The notes: generated by a model not told the origin, from the sequence alone. Positions 15,748-24,365 are shown, numbered from the stretch's first letter. The stretch is 35,491 bases of DNA from Bacteroidales bacterium (GCA_015486475.1 WFRO01000126.1:1-35491), one strand, 5' to 3'. Program-made: numbers and translations.

Positions 15748-16626
15748 ATGCCCCATAAAGCAGGCTTTGTCAACATCATAGGTAATCCTAACACCGGGAA
15801 ATCCACGCTGATGAACCGGATGGTGGGGCAAAAGCTGGCCATCGTCACCTCCCGGGCCCAGACCACCCGCCACCGTCTCCTGGGTATCGTCAACGGTGAG
15901 GATTTCCAGATCGTTTACTCCGATACCCCGGGACTGGTGATACCCCGCTACAAACTGCAGGAGTATATGGTGAAGACGGTCCAGACAGCCCTCGACGATG
16001 CCGACATCATCCTCTTCACCACCGACGTTACGGAAGAGCCCGGCGAAGAACATCCTGTCGTGAAAAAGATCATCAACACTTCCATACCCGTCCTCACCCT
16101 CCTGAACAAGACCGATCTCTCCACACCCGAAGGCGTGGAAGAGCTGGTCCGCAAATGGGAGGAGCTGCTGCCGGAGAGCCCCTGTATCCCTGTGAGCGCA
16201 TTGCTGGGTGCCAATCTCGACACCCTCTTTCACAGGATCATGGATCTCCTCCCCGAAAGCCCGCCCTATTTCCCCAAGGACCAGATCACGGACAAACCGG
16301 AAAAGTTCTTCGTCGAGGAGATCATCCGCGAGAAGATCCTGCTCAATTACCGGCAGGAGATCCCTTACTCTGTGGAGGTGGTCGTCGAGTCTTTCAAGGA
16401 AGATGAGAAGCTGATCCGCATTGCCGCCCGCATCTTCGTCATGCGCGACAGCCAGAAAGGCATCCTCATAGGCCATCAGGGCAAGGCTCTGAAAAAAACA
16501 GGCACGGAAGCCCGGAAGGACATAGAGGCTTTTTTCGGAAAAAAGGTCTTCCTGGAGCTCTTCGTCAAAGTGAAAAAAGACTGGCGGGACAAAGACCGCA
16601 TGCTTAAGAACCTCGGATATCATTAA
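15748..16626 (+). CDS. era: GTPase Era
   Basis: 292 residues. The N-terminal GTPase domain has G1 GNPNTGKST (12-20), G3 DTPG (59-62), G4 NKTD (120-123) and G5 near PVSALLGANLDTL. The C-terminal KH domain carries the GHQG loop (242-245), which binds the 3' end of 16S rRNA. Era assists 30S subunit assembly and couples it to growth. Length and domain order are standard for the family. It has its own promoter and is followed after 9 bases by der, so the two ribosome-assembly GTPases form one operon. Confidence 0.97.
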   Translation: MPHKAGFVNIIGNPNTGKSTLMNRMVGQKLAIVTSRAQTTRHRLLGIVNGEDFQIVYSDTPGLVIPRYKLQEYMVKTVQTALDDADIILFTTDVTEEPGEEHPVVKKIINTSIPVLTLLNKTDLSTPEGVEELVRKWEELLPESPCIPVSALLGANLDTLFHRIMDLLPESPPYFPKDQITDKPEKFFVEEIIREKILLNYRQEIPYSVEVVVESFKEDEKLIRIAARIFVMRDSQKGILIGHQGKALKKTGTEARKDIEAFFGKKVFLELFVKVKKDWRDKDRMLKNLGYH

Positions 16627-16635
16627 AGACTGATC

Positions 16636-17940
16636 ATGGGAAACATCGTTGCCATCGTAGGAAGGCCCAATGTTGGGAAATCCACGCTTTTCAACCGCCT
16701 CACCGAAAGCAGGCAGGCCATCGTGGATGAATATTCCGGGGTCACCCGCGACCGCATATACGGCCAATGCACCTGGAACGGCATCACTTTTTCGGTGGTG
16801 GATACCGGCGGATATGTGACCCGCCCGGAGGATGTCTTTGAGGATGAGATACGCAAACAGGTACACCTGGCTATTGAGGAGGCGGACGTGATCCTTTTCG
16901 TCACCGATGTGGAAGCTGGTATCACCGACCTGGACGAGGCGGTAGCCCGCATCCTTCGCAAGACGGACAAGAAAGTCCTGGCGGTGGTCAATAAGGTGGA
17001 TAATAATGAGCGGCTTTACGATGCCAATGAATTCTTCAAACTGGGTCTGGGAGATATTTTTCCCATTTCCTCGATCAACGGCAGCGGCACCGGCGATCTG
17101 CTCGACCGCGTCACGGAAAACCTGGAAAAACCTTCGGAAGAAGAGGAAGAAGAGATACCGACTTTCTCGGTGGTAGGCCGTCCCAACGCCGGCAAATCCA
17201 CGCTGATCAACACCCTCCTGGGAGAAGAGCGACAGATCGTAACCCCTGTCTCGGGCACCACCCGCGACATGGTACCCATACGTTTCAATAAATTCGGATA
17301 CGATTTCCGCCTCATTGACACTGCCGGCATCCGGAAAAAGACCAAAGTGTCGGAAGATCTCGAGTTTTATTCCGTCATGCGGGCCATACGGGCCATAGAA
17401 AGGTCGGACGTAGCGTTCCTGCTGATCGATGCCACCCGCGGCATGGAAGCCCAGGATGTCAACATCTTCCGGCTCATACAAAAGAATAAAAAAGGGATCG
17501 TCCTGGTGGTGAACAAATGGGACCTGGTTGAGAAAGACCACCAGACCATGAAGGTTTATACAGAAACCATACGGGAGAAGATCATGCCCTTCCAGGACCT
17601 GCCCATCGTGTTCGTATCTGCCAAAGAGCAACAGAGGGTCCTGAAAATGCTGGACACCGGTTTGGAAGTATACCGTAACCGGCAGAAAAAGATACCCACC
17701 TCCCGGCTCAATGAGGTGATGCTGCAGGCCATCGAAGAGTACCCGCCTCCCTCGGTAAAAGGGAAATATGTGAAGATCAAATATGTCACCCAGCTGCCCG
17801 TAAAGACGCCGGTCTTTGCTTTTTTCTGCAACCTGCCCCAGTATGTCAAGGATCCTTACAGAAGATATCTGGAGAACAGGCTGCGCGAAAATTTCAATTT
17901 CCATGGGGTCCCTATTGATATTTTCTTCAGGAAAAAATAA
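16636..17940 (+). CDS. der: ribosome-associated GTPase Der (EngA)
   Basis: 434 residues with two tandem GTPase domains, the hallmark of Der. Domain 1 has GRPNVGKST (9-17), DTGG (56-59) and NKVD (119-122). Domain 2 has GRPNAGKST (181-189), DTAG (228-231) and NKWD (293-296). An acidic linker (about 166-173) joins them and a KH-like C-terminal domain follows (about 350-434). Der acts in 50S subunit maturation. It starts 9 bases after era and is cotranscribed with it. Confidence 0.97.
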   Translation: MGNIVAIVGRPNVGKSTLFNRLTESRQAIVDEYSGVTRDRIYGQCTWNGITFSVVDTGGYVTRPEDVFEDEIRKQVHLAIEEADVILFVTDVEAGITDLDEAVARILRKTDKKVLAVVNKVDNNERLYDANEFFKLGLGDIFPISSINGSGTGDLLDRVTENLEKPSEEEEEEIPTFSVVGRPNAGKSTLINTLLGEERQIVTPVSGTTRDMVPIRFNKFGYDFRLIDTAGIRKKTKVSEDLEFYSVMRAIRAIERSDVAFLLIDATRGMEAQDVNIFRLIQKNKKGIVLVVNKWDLVEKDHQTMKVYTETIREKIMPFQDLPIVFVSAKEQQRVLKMLDTGLEVYRNRQKKIPTSRLNEVMLQAIEEYPPPSVKGKYVKIKYVTQLPVKTPVFAFFCNLPQYVKDPYRRYLENRLRENFNFHGVPIDIFFRKK

Positions 17941-17948
17941 TATTGTCG

Positions 17949-17956
17949 TATCTTGG
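17949..17956 (+). promoter_or_regulatory. possible -7 box upstream of the 17982 lipoprotein gene
   Basis: TATCTTGG differs from TAnnTTTG at one position. It lies 9 bases after the der stop and 26-33 bases upstream of the preferred ATG at 17982. The lipoprotein gene may instead be read from the era promoter. Confidence 0.4.
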
Positions 17957-17981
17957 TATGTTATTTGAAGCGATCATGATG

Positions 17982-18497
17982 ATGAAAAAGCGGGTTTTCA
18001 AATACATCGTATTCGGGTTCATGGTGACTGTGCTGCTGTGGTCATGCCGCAAGATCGAGCATTACCCGCCCGAGCCACAGATATCTTACTCCGGATTCCT
18101 CCTGCGTGACTCGGTGGACTACCTGGGGAACAGCATCCTGACCGGCACCCTTTCTTTCCGCTTCATCGACGGCGACGGCGACCTGGGAATGCCCAACCTC
18201 GACTCTCTGGTGGTGGGAGATTCCACCACCTCCAACCTCTTTTTCACGCTATACTATCTGAAAGACAATACGCTCATCCCTGCCGATGAGAACGATGTAA
18301 AAACACCCCTGAACTACCGCATCCCCTACATTAAAATGCTCGGCAGGGACAAGACCATGAAAGGTGAGATCCGGGTGACTTTCTTCTATATCAACTTTCC
18401 CTATGACACCATTAAATACACATTTTTTGTCGTCGACAGGGCCGGGAACCACAGTAACACCGAAGAGACACCCTTGCTGGTGCTGCCAACGGAATAG
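17982..18497 (+). CDS. hypothetical lipoprotein
   Basis: About 171 residues from ATG 17982; two further ATG codons stand directly before it, at 17976 and 17979. A short signal peptide ends in the lipobox LLWSC (Cys22), so the protein is predicted to be lipid-anchored. The mature part has a FRFIDGDGDLG segment, often seen in small Bacteroidota lipoproteins and resembling an acidic calcium-binding loop. It continues as a compact beta-rich domain ending YTFFVVDRAGNHSNTE, reminiscent of an Ig-like fold. No enzyme motif was seen. It may belong to the era-der transcript, but a functional link is not evident. Confidence 0.75.
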   Translation: MKKRVFKYIVFGFMVTVLLWSCRKIEHYPPEPQISYSGFLLRDSVDYLGNSILTGTLSFRFIDGDGDLGMPNLDSLVVGDSTTSNLFFTLYYLKDNTLIPADENDVKTPLNYRIPYIKMLGRDKTMKGEIRVTFFYINFPYDTIKYTFFVVDRAGNHSNTEETPLLVLPTE

Positions 18498-18539
18498 GTT
18501 TTTGTTGGGAGACCGTAATGACACCATGATAAAGCGATG

Positions 18540-18559
18540 CCTGCCTGCCGGTAGGCAGG
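18540..18559. repeat. 20-bp imperfect palindrome (REP-like)
   Basis: CCTGCCTGCCGGTAGGCAGG is self-complementary except for one G/T position pair per arm. It would form a very stable GC-rich stem. Such motifs recur in dispersed form in many bacterial genomes, so it may be a family member. Confidence 0.65.
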
Positions 18560-18706
18560 AAGCGATGAGAAATGAGAAATGAGTAAGGAGAAAAGAGTAA
18601 GGAGTAGGGAGTAGGGAGCGATGATAGTCACTCCAAACTCCAGGCACTCCAAACTTCTTCAAACTACTGGGGGAAGGAAGCTGGGTCGAAAATGAAGTGA
18701 TGAAGC

Positions 18707-18733
18707 TCCGCCTTCGCCTGTAGCTAAGGCGGA
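18707..18733. repeat. inverted repeat (stem-loop) in the repeat island
   Basis: TCCGCCTT (18707-18714) is the exact reverse complement of AAGGCGGA (18726-18733), with an 11-base spacer. No T tract follows directly, so it is not a typical terminator. It may be a dispersed repeat. Confidence 0.6.
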
Positions 18734-18764
18734 CAAAGGATGAAGCGAAGGAGTGGAAAGACCG

Positions 18765-18772
18765 GATCTTTG
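18765..18772 (+). promoter_or_regulatory. possible -7 box for the hemerythrin-LuxR pair
   Basis: GATCTTTG differs from TAnnTTTG only at the first base and lies 45-52 bases upstream of the ATG at 18817. It overlaps the small inverted repeat CTTTG-T-CAAAG (18768-18778), which could be an operator. Confidence 0.4.
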
Positions 18773-18816
18773 TCAAAGCGTCATTCAGGCAACGGTCCAT
18801 TATAAAAATTACAAAA

Positions 18817-19554
18817 ATGATCACAGAAAACACCAAAATGGTGGACCTGGTGCACCGGAATTATTCCCTGATCTCCGTCCTGCATCGTTTTGGCATTGCC
18901 CTCGGCTTCGAAGACAAGACCATACGTGAAGTATGCCGGGAGAAAGATCTGGATATACGGTTCTTTCTGGAGATCATCAACTCTTTTCTGGACCATGATT
19001 ATTTCCCGAGGGAACACCTCATCTCTTTCCCCTTACAACTGATCGTAGACTACCTTACACAAACGCATCAGGATTATCTCGGAAAAAGGATCCCCGAAAT
19101 AGAGGCGATCATCTCCGACAGCGAAAATCCCTGTTATGAGAAAGAAGAACATAATTTCCTGCTGATAAAATTCTTCAGGGAGTACAAAAATGAGCTGATC
19201 GTACACATCCGGCGGGAGGACGAGAAGGTCTTCCCCTACACCCTGCAGGTCGAACAGTACTATCTCACCGGCCGGGGCCCGGATCCGCTGACCGGATATT
19301 CCATCATGGATTACCTCCAGGAGCATGACGATATTGAAGAAAAGCTCTTCGACCTGAAGAACATCATCATCAAGTATCTTCCCCCGCCCCGCAATCCCGA
19401 TGCCTGTTACCACGTCATCGCCATGCTTTTCGACCTGGAAAAGGATATGCAGGACCACAGCCGTATCGAAGAGAAGGTGCTGGTCCCGAAAGTGGCCCTG
19501 ATGGAGAAAAGCATCCGGGAACAGGCGCACGGGGATAAATCTTCGGGGGTATGA
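18817..19554 (+). CDS. hemerythrin-domain protein, RIC/YtfE-like
   Basis: 245 residues. The predicted four-helix hemerythrin domain (about 75-225) carries His84, His130 with Glu134 (HIRREDEKVFP), His160 (EHDDIEE) and His204 with Glu208 (DHSRIEEKVLVP). This is the full set of ligands for a di-iron centre, at almost the positions I recall for E. coli YtfE (84, 129/133, 160, 204/208). YtfE-type RIC proteins help restore iron-sulfur clusters after nitrosative or oxidative damage. The N-terminal segment (LVHRNYSLISVLHRFGIALG, then KTIREVC) follows the ScdA_N/DUF542 pattern but lacks the usual Cys-Cys pair. Its stop overlaps the start of the regulator gene (ATGA), so the two are coupled. Confidence 0.85.
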   Translation: MITENTKMVDLVHRNYSLISVLHRFGIALGFEDKTIREVCREKDLDIRFFLEIINSFLDHDYFPREHLISFPLQLIVDYLTQTHQDYLGKRIPEIEAIISDSENPCYEKEEHNFLLIKFFREYKNELIVHIRREDEKVFPYTLQVEQYYLTGRGPDPLTGYSIMDYLQEHDDIEEKLFDLKNIIIKYLPPPRNPDACYHVIAMLFDLEKDMQDHSRIEEKVLVPKVALMEKSIREQAHGDKSSGV

Positions 19555-20150
19555 GCCAGATAAGCTTCCTGATCTTCTCCGGCTCCTATATCTTCCGGAC
19601 CGGTCTGCGATCTCTGCTCGAAGAGCTGGAGATCACACAAAAAGTATATCTGGCAGAAGATATTGACAAAGCCCTGAAAGTACAGGCGGACATCCTTTTC
19701 CTCGATACCCTGCAGGTCTCCCCTGCCAGCCTGCCGGCCGCATGGACAGAAGGGCCTCACAAACCGGTGATCGTCGGGCTGCTGCCTCATACGGATGGTG
19801 AGCCGTCAGAGTACAGGGAGATCTGGGATCACTTCCTGGATCTTTCCCTGACCAAAAGCGAACTGCTGGAGAAGATACGCAGGATCATCCGGGAAAGCGG
19901 CTTTGAAGAGCATCCTGCCCCGCGGGAAGAAAAACTCAGTGAACGGGAAAAAACCATCCTGCGCCTCGTGGCCCTCGGCCATACCAACAGGGACATTGCG
20001 GAAAAACTATTCATCAGCACCCACACGGTGATCACCCACCGGAAGAACATCACCCGGAAAATAGGGATCAAAACCGTTTCCGGTCTTACGGTCTATGCTT
20101 TGCTGAACCATCTGGTGGAAATGGATGAGATCCAGGAGCAGACCGGCTGA
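19551..20150 (+). CDS. LuxR-family transcriptional regulator with degenerate receiver domain
   Basis: 199 residues. The C-terminal LuxR/NarL helix-turn-helix (about 128-190) is clear: LSEREKTILRLVALGHTNRDIAEKLFIS, then THTVITHRKNITRK. The N-terminal part has the shape of a response-regulator receiver (FLIFSGSYIFRTGLRSLLEE, then ADILFLDTLQ). The acidic pair that normally holds Mg2+ near residue 10 is replaced by Ser-Gly-Ser, while Asp52 and Lys102 remain. Phosphorylation by a classical kinase is therefore doubtful. Translational coupling to the hemerythrin gene suggests that the two act together. The end converges on the SpoIIE-protein gene with a 5-base gap. Confidence 0.85.
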   Translation: MSQISFLIFSGSYIFRTGLRSLLEELEITQKVYLAEDIDKALKVQADILFLDTLQVSPASLPAAWTEGPHKPVIVGLLPHTDGEPSEYREIWDHFLDLSLTKSELLEKIRRIIRESGFEEHPAPREEKLSEREKTILRLVALGHTNRDIAEKLFISTHTVITHRKNITRKIGIKTVSGLTVYALLNHLVEMDEIQEQTG

Positions 20151-20155
20151 ATTCC

Positions 20156-23100
20156 TTACAACTGGAGCCCCATAAAGAGAACATCATCCACCTGGAAACT
20201 GTCTCCTTTCCAGTCCAGGAAATAGTTCTTCACCCGCTCATACTGCTTGTCCATGGGCAGGGTGTGGATCCCCTCGAGCATCTCTTTCACCCTTTCCACT
20301 TTCATTTTCTTTCCTTTCGGCCCGCCGAACTGGTCGGGATAACCATCGGAAAAGAGATATATGGTATCGCCGGAGCCCAGGTCATATTCCTGATCATCGA
20401 ACACCTTGTCCCCCGTAAACTCGCCTCCCACACCACTGCGGTTGCCCCGGATATAGAACAGCTCATGGTCGATAAAAAGGATCACGGGCCGCATGGCCGA
20501 AGCGAATTTGATGTGCCGTGTGGAGGGATTGATCTCCAGCACCGTGATATCCATGCCGTCATTCGACTTGCCCTGCCGGTCCTGGTTGAGGGACATCACG
20601 ATCTCCCGGTCCAGGAACATCAGCAACTGCGAGGGCGACTCATACCGCCCCTGGTTGGTGAGGTCTTTGATCAGCGTCGAGCCGATCATCGACATAAAAG
20701 CACCCGGCACACCATGTCCTGTGGAGTCGGCACACACCACCAGGAAACGGTCTTCATCCACCGGACCCCACCAGTAAAAGTCACCGCTCACAATATCCCG
20801 CGGCAGGTAGAAAACGAACGAACCGGGGAACACATCATGGAGCTTCGCCAAAGGAGGCAGGATGTTCCGCTGTATCCTCCGGGCATAGTTGATGCTGTCA
20901 GTGATCTCCTTGTTCTTCACCTCCAGCTCCTCTTTCTTCTCGATCACCTCTTTCGTGCGTTTTTCCAGCTCGGTCTTGAGATACTCTTCCAGGCGGATGT
21001 GATTGCGCTCCCGTACTTTCAGGATGACCCCAAAGGCACTGATCAGCAATAGGAAAGCCAGTACGAAGAACCACCAGGTCTTCCAGAAAGGTTTCTTGAT
21101 GATGATCCGTATGGCCACCGGATCTTTCGTGCTGTATCCCGAGCTGTTATATGCCTTCAGCAGGAAAGTGTATTTCCCGTCCTCCAGGCGGGGGTAGTAA
21201 GCAAAGCCATTGGTGGTCAGATCCGACCAGCCTTCATCATAATTCTCCAGCTTGTACTGGTAAGTAACCTCCTGGGGATCCCGGAAGCTGATGCCCAGGA
21301 AATCGATCCTCACCCGGTAACGACCGTAAGGCATTACGATCTTATCCGTTACCGGCAGTTTCTTGTCAGAAAAGACCAGGGAAAGAATATGGGTCTTCGG
21401 AGGGATGGAATCCGCTTTCTCATTGGCAGGATCAAAACGTATGACCCCGCTGGTCGTTCCGAACCACACCCTGCCTTTCGTATCCGTGCAGACAGCATTG
21501 GTATTGCATTCGGCAGAGATGCCATGTTTTTCCGAGTAGGTCCGCACCTTCATTTTATCCGGGTAGATACGGCTCACCCCCGTGCTGTGCCCCACCCATA
21601 TACTCCCGGGCACGGCAGCCAGACTGTAACAATAGTTGGATACGAGGCCCGATCTGTCAAGATAGTTGTAGAAGGTATCCCGTGTGACCTCGATCACCCC
21701 GCTGCCATAGGAGCCTATCCAGACATTGCCGTCAGCATCGCGGGTGATCGATTTCATCTGGGTGCGCGTGATCATTTCCGGGAAACGGTATACCCTGCTG
21801 ATGGAATCGCGGGAGATCACATAAAGACCGTCGGCCATGGTAGCCAGCCAGGCCTTACCATCTTTGTCCAGATAAATATCATTCACATTGTTATAAGGAA
21901 GGCCTTCGTTCGTGGAATATTTCCGTACCAGGTGCCCGTCCCTGTTGAACCGCAGTACACCGCTGGCTGTTCCGGCCCATACGTCTTTTTCATCACCGGT
22001 GATACAGTTGATGGTATTCTCCAGCTGATTGCCGGAATGGAACAGCGGGGTCACCTTGTCTCCCTGCACCAGGAAGATCCCTGCCCCCCCGGTACCGGCC
22101 CAGATACGTCCCTCCTTATCCTGGTAAACCGACGTTATGGTTTCTTTGGGCAATCCCTGCCTCCACGAATACACATGTTCAATCCCTTTCACCTCACAGG
22201 GTCTCACCAGGAGCCCTCCGTCGCCGGCCACCACCAGCTGATCCCCCCTGCTTGCCAGGGCAGTGATATTGTTGCCGGGGACAGGAGAAGGGAAATGGTA
22301 AAAGACGACCGACTCCTCCGGCAGGAAGACCAGCCCCTGACCGTAGGTGCCGATCCAGATATTGTGTTCAAAATCTTCAAAAACGCACTGAATGTTCCGG
22401 CTTTTCAATCCCCGTTCGTTGAGATCCTCTGTCTGCCCCTCCTTCGTGATCCTGAAAAGACCGTCACCCAGGGTGCTCACCCACAGGGCTCCCCTGCTGT
22501 CCCGGTAGAGGCCGGTTATGTTCATCTCTGCCATCTCCCGGTACAGCGGCGGGATCTCGGCAGCGAAACCCTTCGCCGGCTCCAGCCGCCACACGCCTTT
22601 CCCCCGGGTACCGGCCAGCAGGCCGTCACCGTTCTTACAGAAGGCCTGTATTTTCACCGGCGGGATCTCATCAAGCTTTTTCAACGCTTTCACGGTGTCC
22701 GCTTCCGGGTCAAAGATACCGGTGTATAACCCTTCAAAGGTACCGATCAGCAGCTTGTTCCCGGACAAAGCCAGGGCACTGATCTGGCTCACCCGGCCCC
22801 CGATCCTTTTCACTGCTCCTCCCCCCTCGCCGGGAGAGATCAGGAAAAGCCCTCCCGTCTGGGAGGCCACGATGATCCTGCCTCCGGGCAACATACCGAT
22901 CCCGCTGATGCGGCTCTTTGAGAACTGCGGGATATCATAGAAAGTGAAGTCACCCTGATGCAGTTTCCCCACCCAGCCATTGCTGAAACCGAACCAGAGA
23001 TCTCCCTGCGTATCCTGGTAACTTACCGTGGCAAAACCCTGACCCAGCGTGTCGGACAAAGAGGCTTTCCTGAAAGCGCGACCGTCAAAACGGACCAGCT

Positions 23101-23281
23101 CGGTGCCTGTGCCGATCCATAAAAATCCCCGATCATCTTCCCGGATGCTGTAAACAAAATTGTTGGGCAATCCGTTGGCTACATCATAACTCCTGAAGTG
23201 GTACTGCTGGGCATCCAGGCCGGCATATCCCGGAAGAAGGAAAAACAGAAAAAGTAGCCACCGGGTCGAAAATGATTTCAT
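20156..23281 (-). CDS. two-component-propeller sensor with SpoIIE/PP2C phosphatase output
   Basis: 1041 residues. A signal peptide ends at AQQ near 25. A periplasmic region of about 14 propeller repeats follows (Reg_prop type: GLPNNFVYSIREDDRGFLWIGT, GLPYNNVNDIYLDKDGKAWLAT). A Y_Y_Y immunoglobulin-like domain (about 670-745, YQYKLENYDEGW) and one membrane helix (about 752-772) come next. A charged coiled coil (RTKEVIEKKEELEVKNKE) leads to a C-terminal SpoIIE-type PP2C domain (about 820-1041) with GDFYWW, VCADSTGHGVPGAFMSMIG and FSDGYPDQFGG. Periplasmic ligand sensing, often of glycans in this architecture, would control dephosphorylation of a cytoplasmic partner, commonly an anti-sigma antagonist. 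It starts 14 bases after the unknown secreted-protein gene. Confidence 0.92.
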   Translation of the reverse strand: MKSFSTRWLLFLFFLLPGYAGLDAQQYHFRSYDVANGLPNNFVYSIREDDRGFLWIGTGTELVRFDGRAFRKASLSDTLGQGFATVSYQDTQGDLWFGFSNGWVGKLHQGDFTFYDIPQFSKSRISGIGMLPGGRIIVASQTGGLFLISPGEGGGAVKRIGGRVSQISALALSGNKLLIGTFEGLYTGIFDPEADTVKALKKLDEIPPVKIQAFCKNGDGLLAGTRGKGVWRLEPAKGFAAEIPPLYREMAEMNITGLYRDSRGALWVSTLGDGLFRITKEGQTEDLNERGLKSRNIQCVFEDFEHNIWIGTYGQGLVFLPEESVVFYHFPSPVPGNNITALASRGDQLVVAGDGGLLVRPCEVKGIEHVYSWRQGLPKETITSVYQDKEGRIWAGTGGAGIFLVQGDKVTPLFHSGNQLENTINCITGDEKDVWAGTASGVLRFNRDGHLVRKYSTNEGLPYNNVNDIYLDKDGKAWLATMADGLYVISRDSISRVYRFPEMITRTQMKSITRDADGNVWIGSYGSGVIEVTRDTFYNYLDRSGLVSNYCYSLAAVPGSIWVGHSTGVSRIYPDKMKVRTYSEKHGISAECNTNAVCTDTKGRVWFGTTSGVIRFDPANEKADSIPPKTHILSLVFSDKKLPVTDKIVMPYGRYRVRIDFLGISFRDPQEVTYQYKLENYDEGWSDLTTNGFAYYPRLEDGKYTFLLKAYNSSGYSTKDPVAIRIIIKKPFWKTWWFFVLAFLLLISAFGVILKVRERNHIRLEEYLKTELEKRTKEVIEKKEELEVKNKEITDSINYARRIQRNILPPLAKLHDVFPGSFVFYLPRDIVSGDFYWWGPVDEDRFLVVCADSTGHGVPGAFMSMIGSTLIKDLTNQGRYESPSQLLMFLDREIVMSLNQDRQGKSNDGMDITVLEINPSTRHIKFASAMRPVILFIDHELFYIRGNRSGVGGEFTGDKVFDDQEYDLGSGDTIYLFSDGYPDQFGGPKGKKMKVERVKEMLEGIHTLPMDKQYERVKNYFLDWKGDSFQVDDVLFMGLQL

Positions 23282-23295
23282 GGATCAGATAATGC

Positions 23296-24309
23296 TTAAC
23301 GTTTCTTTTTAATGGGTTTGGCTGCCGCTCCGTACTGGAACTTAGGCACCCCTCCGATCGGGACGGTATGGAAAGGCAGCAGCTCGCCGTACTGGTTACG
23401 TACGGAGATGACCACATTGTTGTTCCTTACCAACGGATCCTTCCGCTTGATGAACTGAAAGTCAAAAGAGGTGTTCTTTTCCTTGTCCACGATCTTGAAC
23501 TCGCTCTCGGCCCATTCATCCTCTCCCGAGACCTTGTTGAGCTGATACAGACGCGCTACTGTCACCGTGCGTATCTCCCCGTCACTGTCCCAGTCGAAGT
23601 TGGTCTGCTTGATCGACACCACCCGGTTGTCAACATAAGGATAGATATGGGAAATGTTCACGGTATCGTTCCAGAGCCTGAAACCATACTCATACGTGAA
23701 AGCATCCCCTCCCTCAATGGGTAAGTTCTTGTCGGCGGAAGTGCTGAGGTAATAGTTATAAAGGTTGCCGTCATCCCCGTCCACCCCCAGGGTGATGATC
23801 TTGAAAATATATCCCTGGAACTCCTCGGCATACTCTCCCTCCGTGGGATTGAAAGGCCCGAAAGTGTACCAACTGGTGTCATACTCCGGCGAGAGACCGA
23901 AGGTTTTGGAGGCCAGCAGGTTGCCGTTGCGGAAGGTGCCGGAGGGATCGATATCGTCGGTCCAGCATCCTTCTCCGCCATAGACCGAGAATTCGGTCTT
24001 TGTATTGAAAAAACCGTTTATCTCATCCACCTCACCGCCCGTATCCGGGTCATAAACACGAATGTAAAAAGGATCATGATAGCTTTTGGGCACTATGAAA
24101 AAAAAGATGTTGCAAAAATCATCATCGCCCCACGAGGTTTCCGCATTTTTCCCGAAAGTCACCAGATGGGGGATGTTCTCCACCTTGGCCGGCACCGGCT
24201 GGGCACCGCTCAGGAAAGGAAAGAACAGAAGTATAAGCCCCGTTACACCAACTGTCAGAAGGTATTTTAAGGAATTTTTGTCAAGCAGTGATCTGTACTC
24301 CATACGCAT
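23296..24309 (-). CDS. hypothetical secreted protein
   Basis: 337 residues. The N-terminus has a long charged segment, then a hydrophobic core (YLLTVGVTGLILLFFPFLSGAQ), indicating export with cleavage near residue 36. The mature protein is rich in Asp, Tyr, Phe and Gly and in predicted beta strands (YIRVYDPDTGGEVDEINGFF, VDGDDGNLYNYYLS). The tail is basic (AAAKPIKKKR), with no T9SS sorting domain visible. I do not recognise a family. It lies 14 bases upstream of the propeller-phosphatase gene on the same strand, so the two are probably cotranscribed, and it could be related to the signal that protein senses. Confidence 0.7.
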   Translation of the reverse strand: MRMEYRSLLDKNSLKYLLTVGVTGLILLFFPFLSGAQPVPAKVENIPHLVTFGKNAETSWGDDDFCNIFFFIVPKSYHDPFYIRVYDPDTGGEVDEINGFFNTKTEFSVYGGEGCWTDDIDPSGTFRNGNLLASKTFGLSPEYDTSWYTFGPFNPTEGEYAEEFQGYIFKIITLGVDGDDGNLYNYYLSTSADKNLPIEGGDAFTYEYGFRLWNDTVNISHIYPYVDNRVVSIKQTNFDWDSDGEIRTVTVARLYQLNKVSGEDEWAESEFKIVDKEKNTSFDFQFIKRKDPLVRNNNVVISVRNQYGELLPFHTVPIGGVPKFQYGAAAKPIKKKR

Positions 24310-24365
24310 CCATCAAGACCGGTTGTAAAAATAAGGAAAAAAATCTGAACCCGGTTTACACAACG

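Larger units (their letters stand above)
18498..18816. other. gene-free repeat island
   Basis: 319 bases between a lipoprotein gene and the hemerythrin gene, with no credible coding frame. It contains the near-perfect palindrome at 18540-18559, purine-rich short direct repeats of the GAGAAAT, TAAGGAG and GTAGGGA types (about 18567-18620), two copies of CACTCCAAACT-like sequence (about 18629-18655), and the stem-loop at 18707-18733. The composition is unlike the neighbouring coding DNA. The last 50 bases hold a candidate promoter for the hemerythrin gene. Confidence 0.7.

Noticed and set aside
15130..17904. A 924-codon open frame on the minus strand spanning the pseudouridine synthase, era and der genes
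   Set aside because: It lies wholly antisense to three confidently identified genes, shows no family motif, and is the mirror of their codon usage (His/Asp-rich). It is a shadow frame.
18540..18733. Possible small CRISPR-like array in the repeat island
   Set aside because: There are no equal-length repeats with regular unique spacers and no cas genes; the repeats are palindromes and micro-repeats of different kinds.
21389..22729. A 446-codon plus-strand frame opposite the propeller-phosphatase gene
   Set aside because: Its length comes from the regular propeller repeats on the other strand; no domain is visible.
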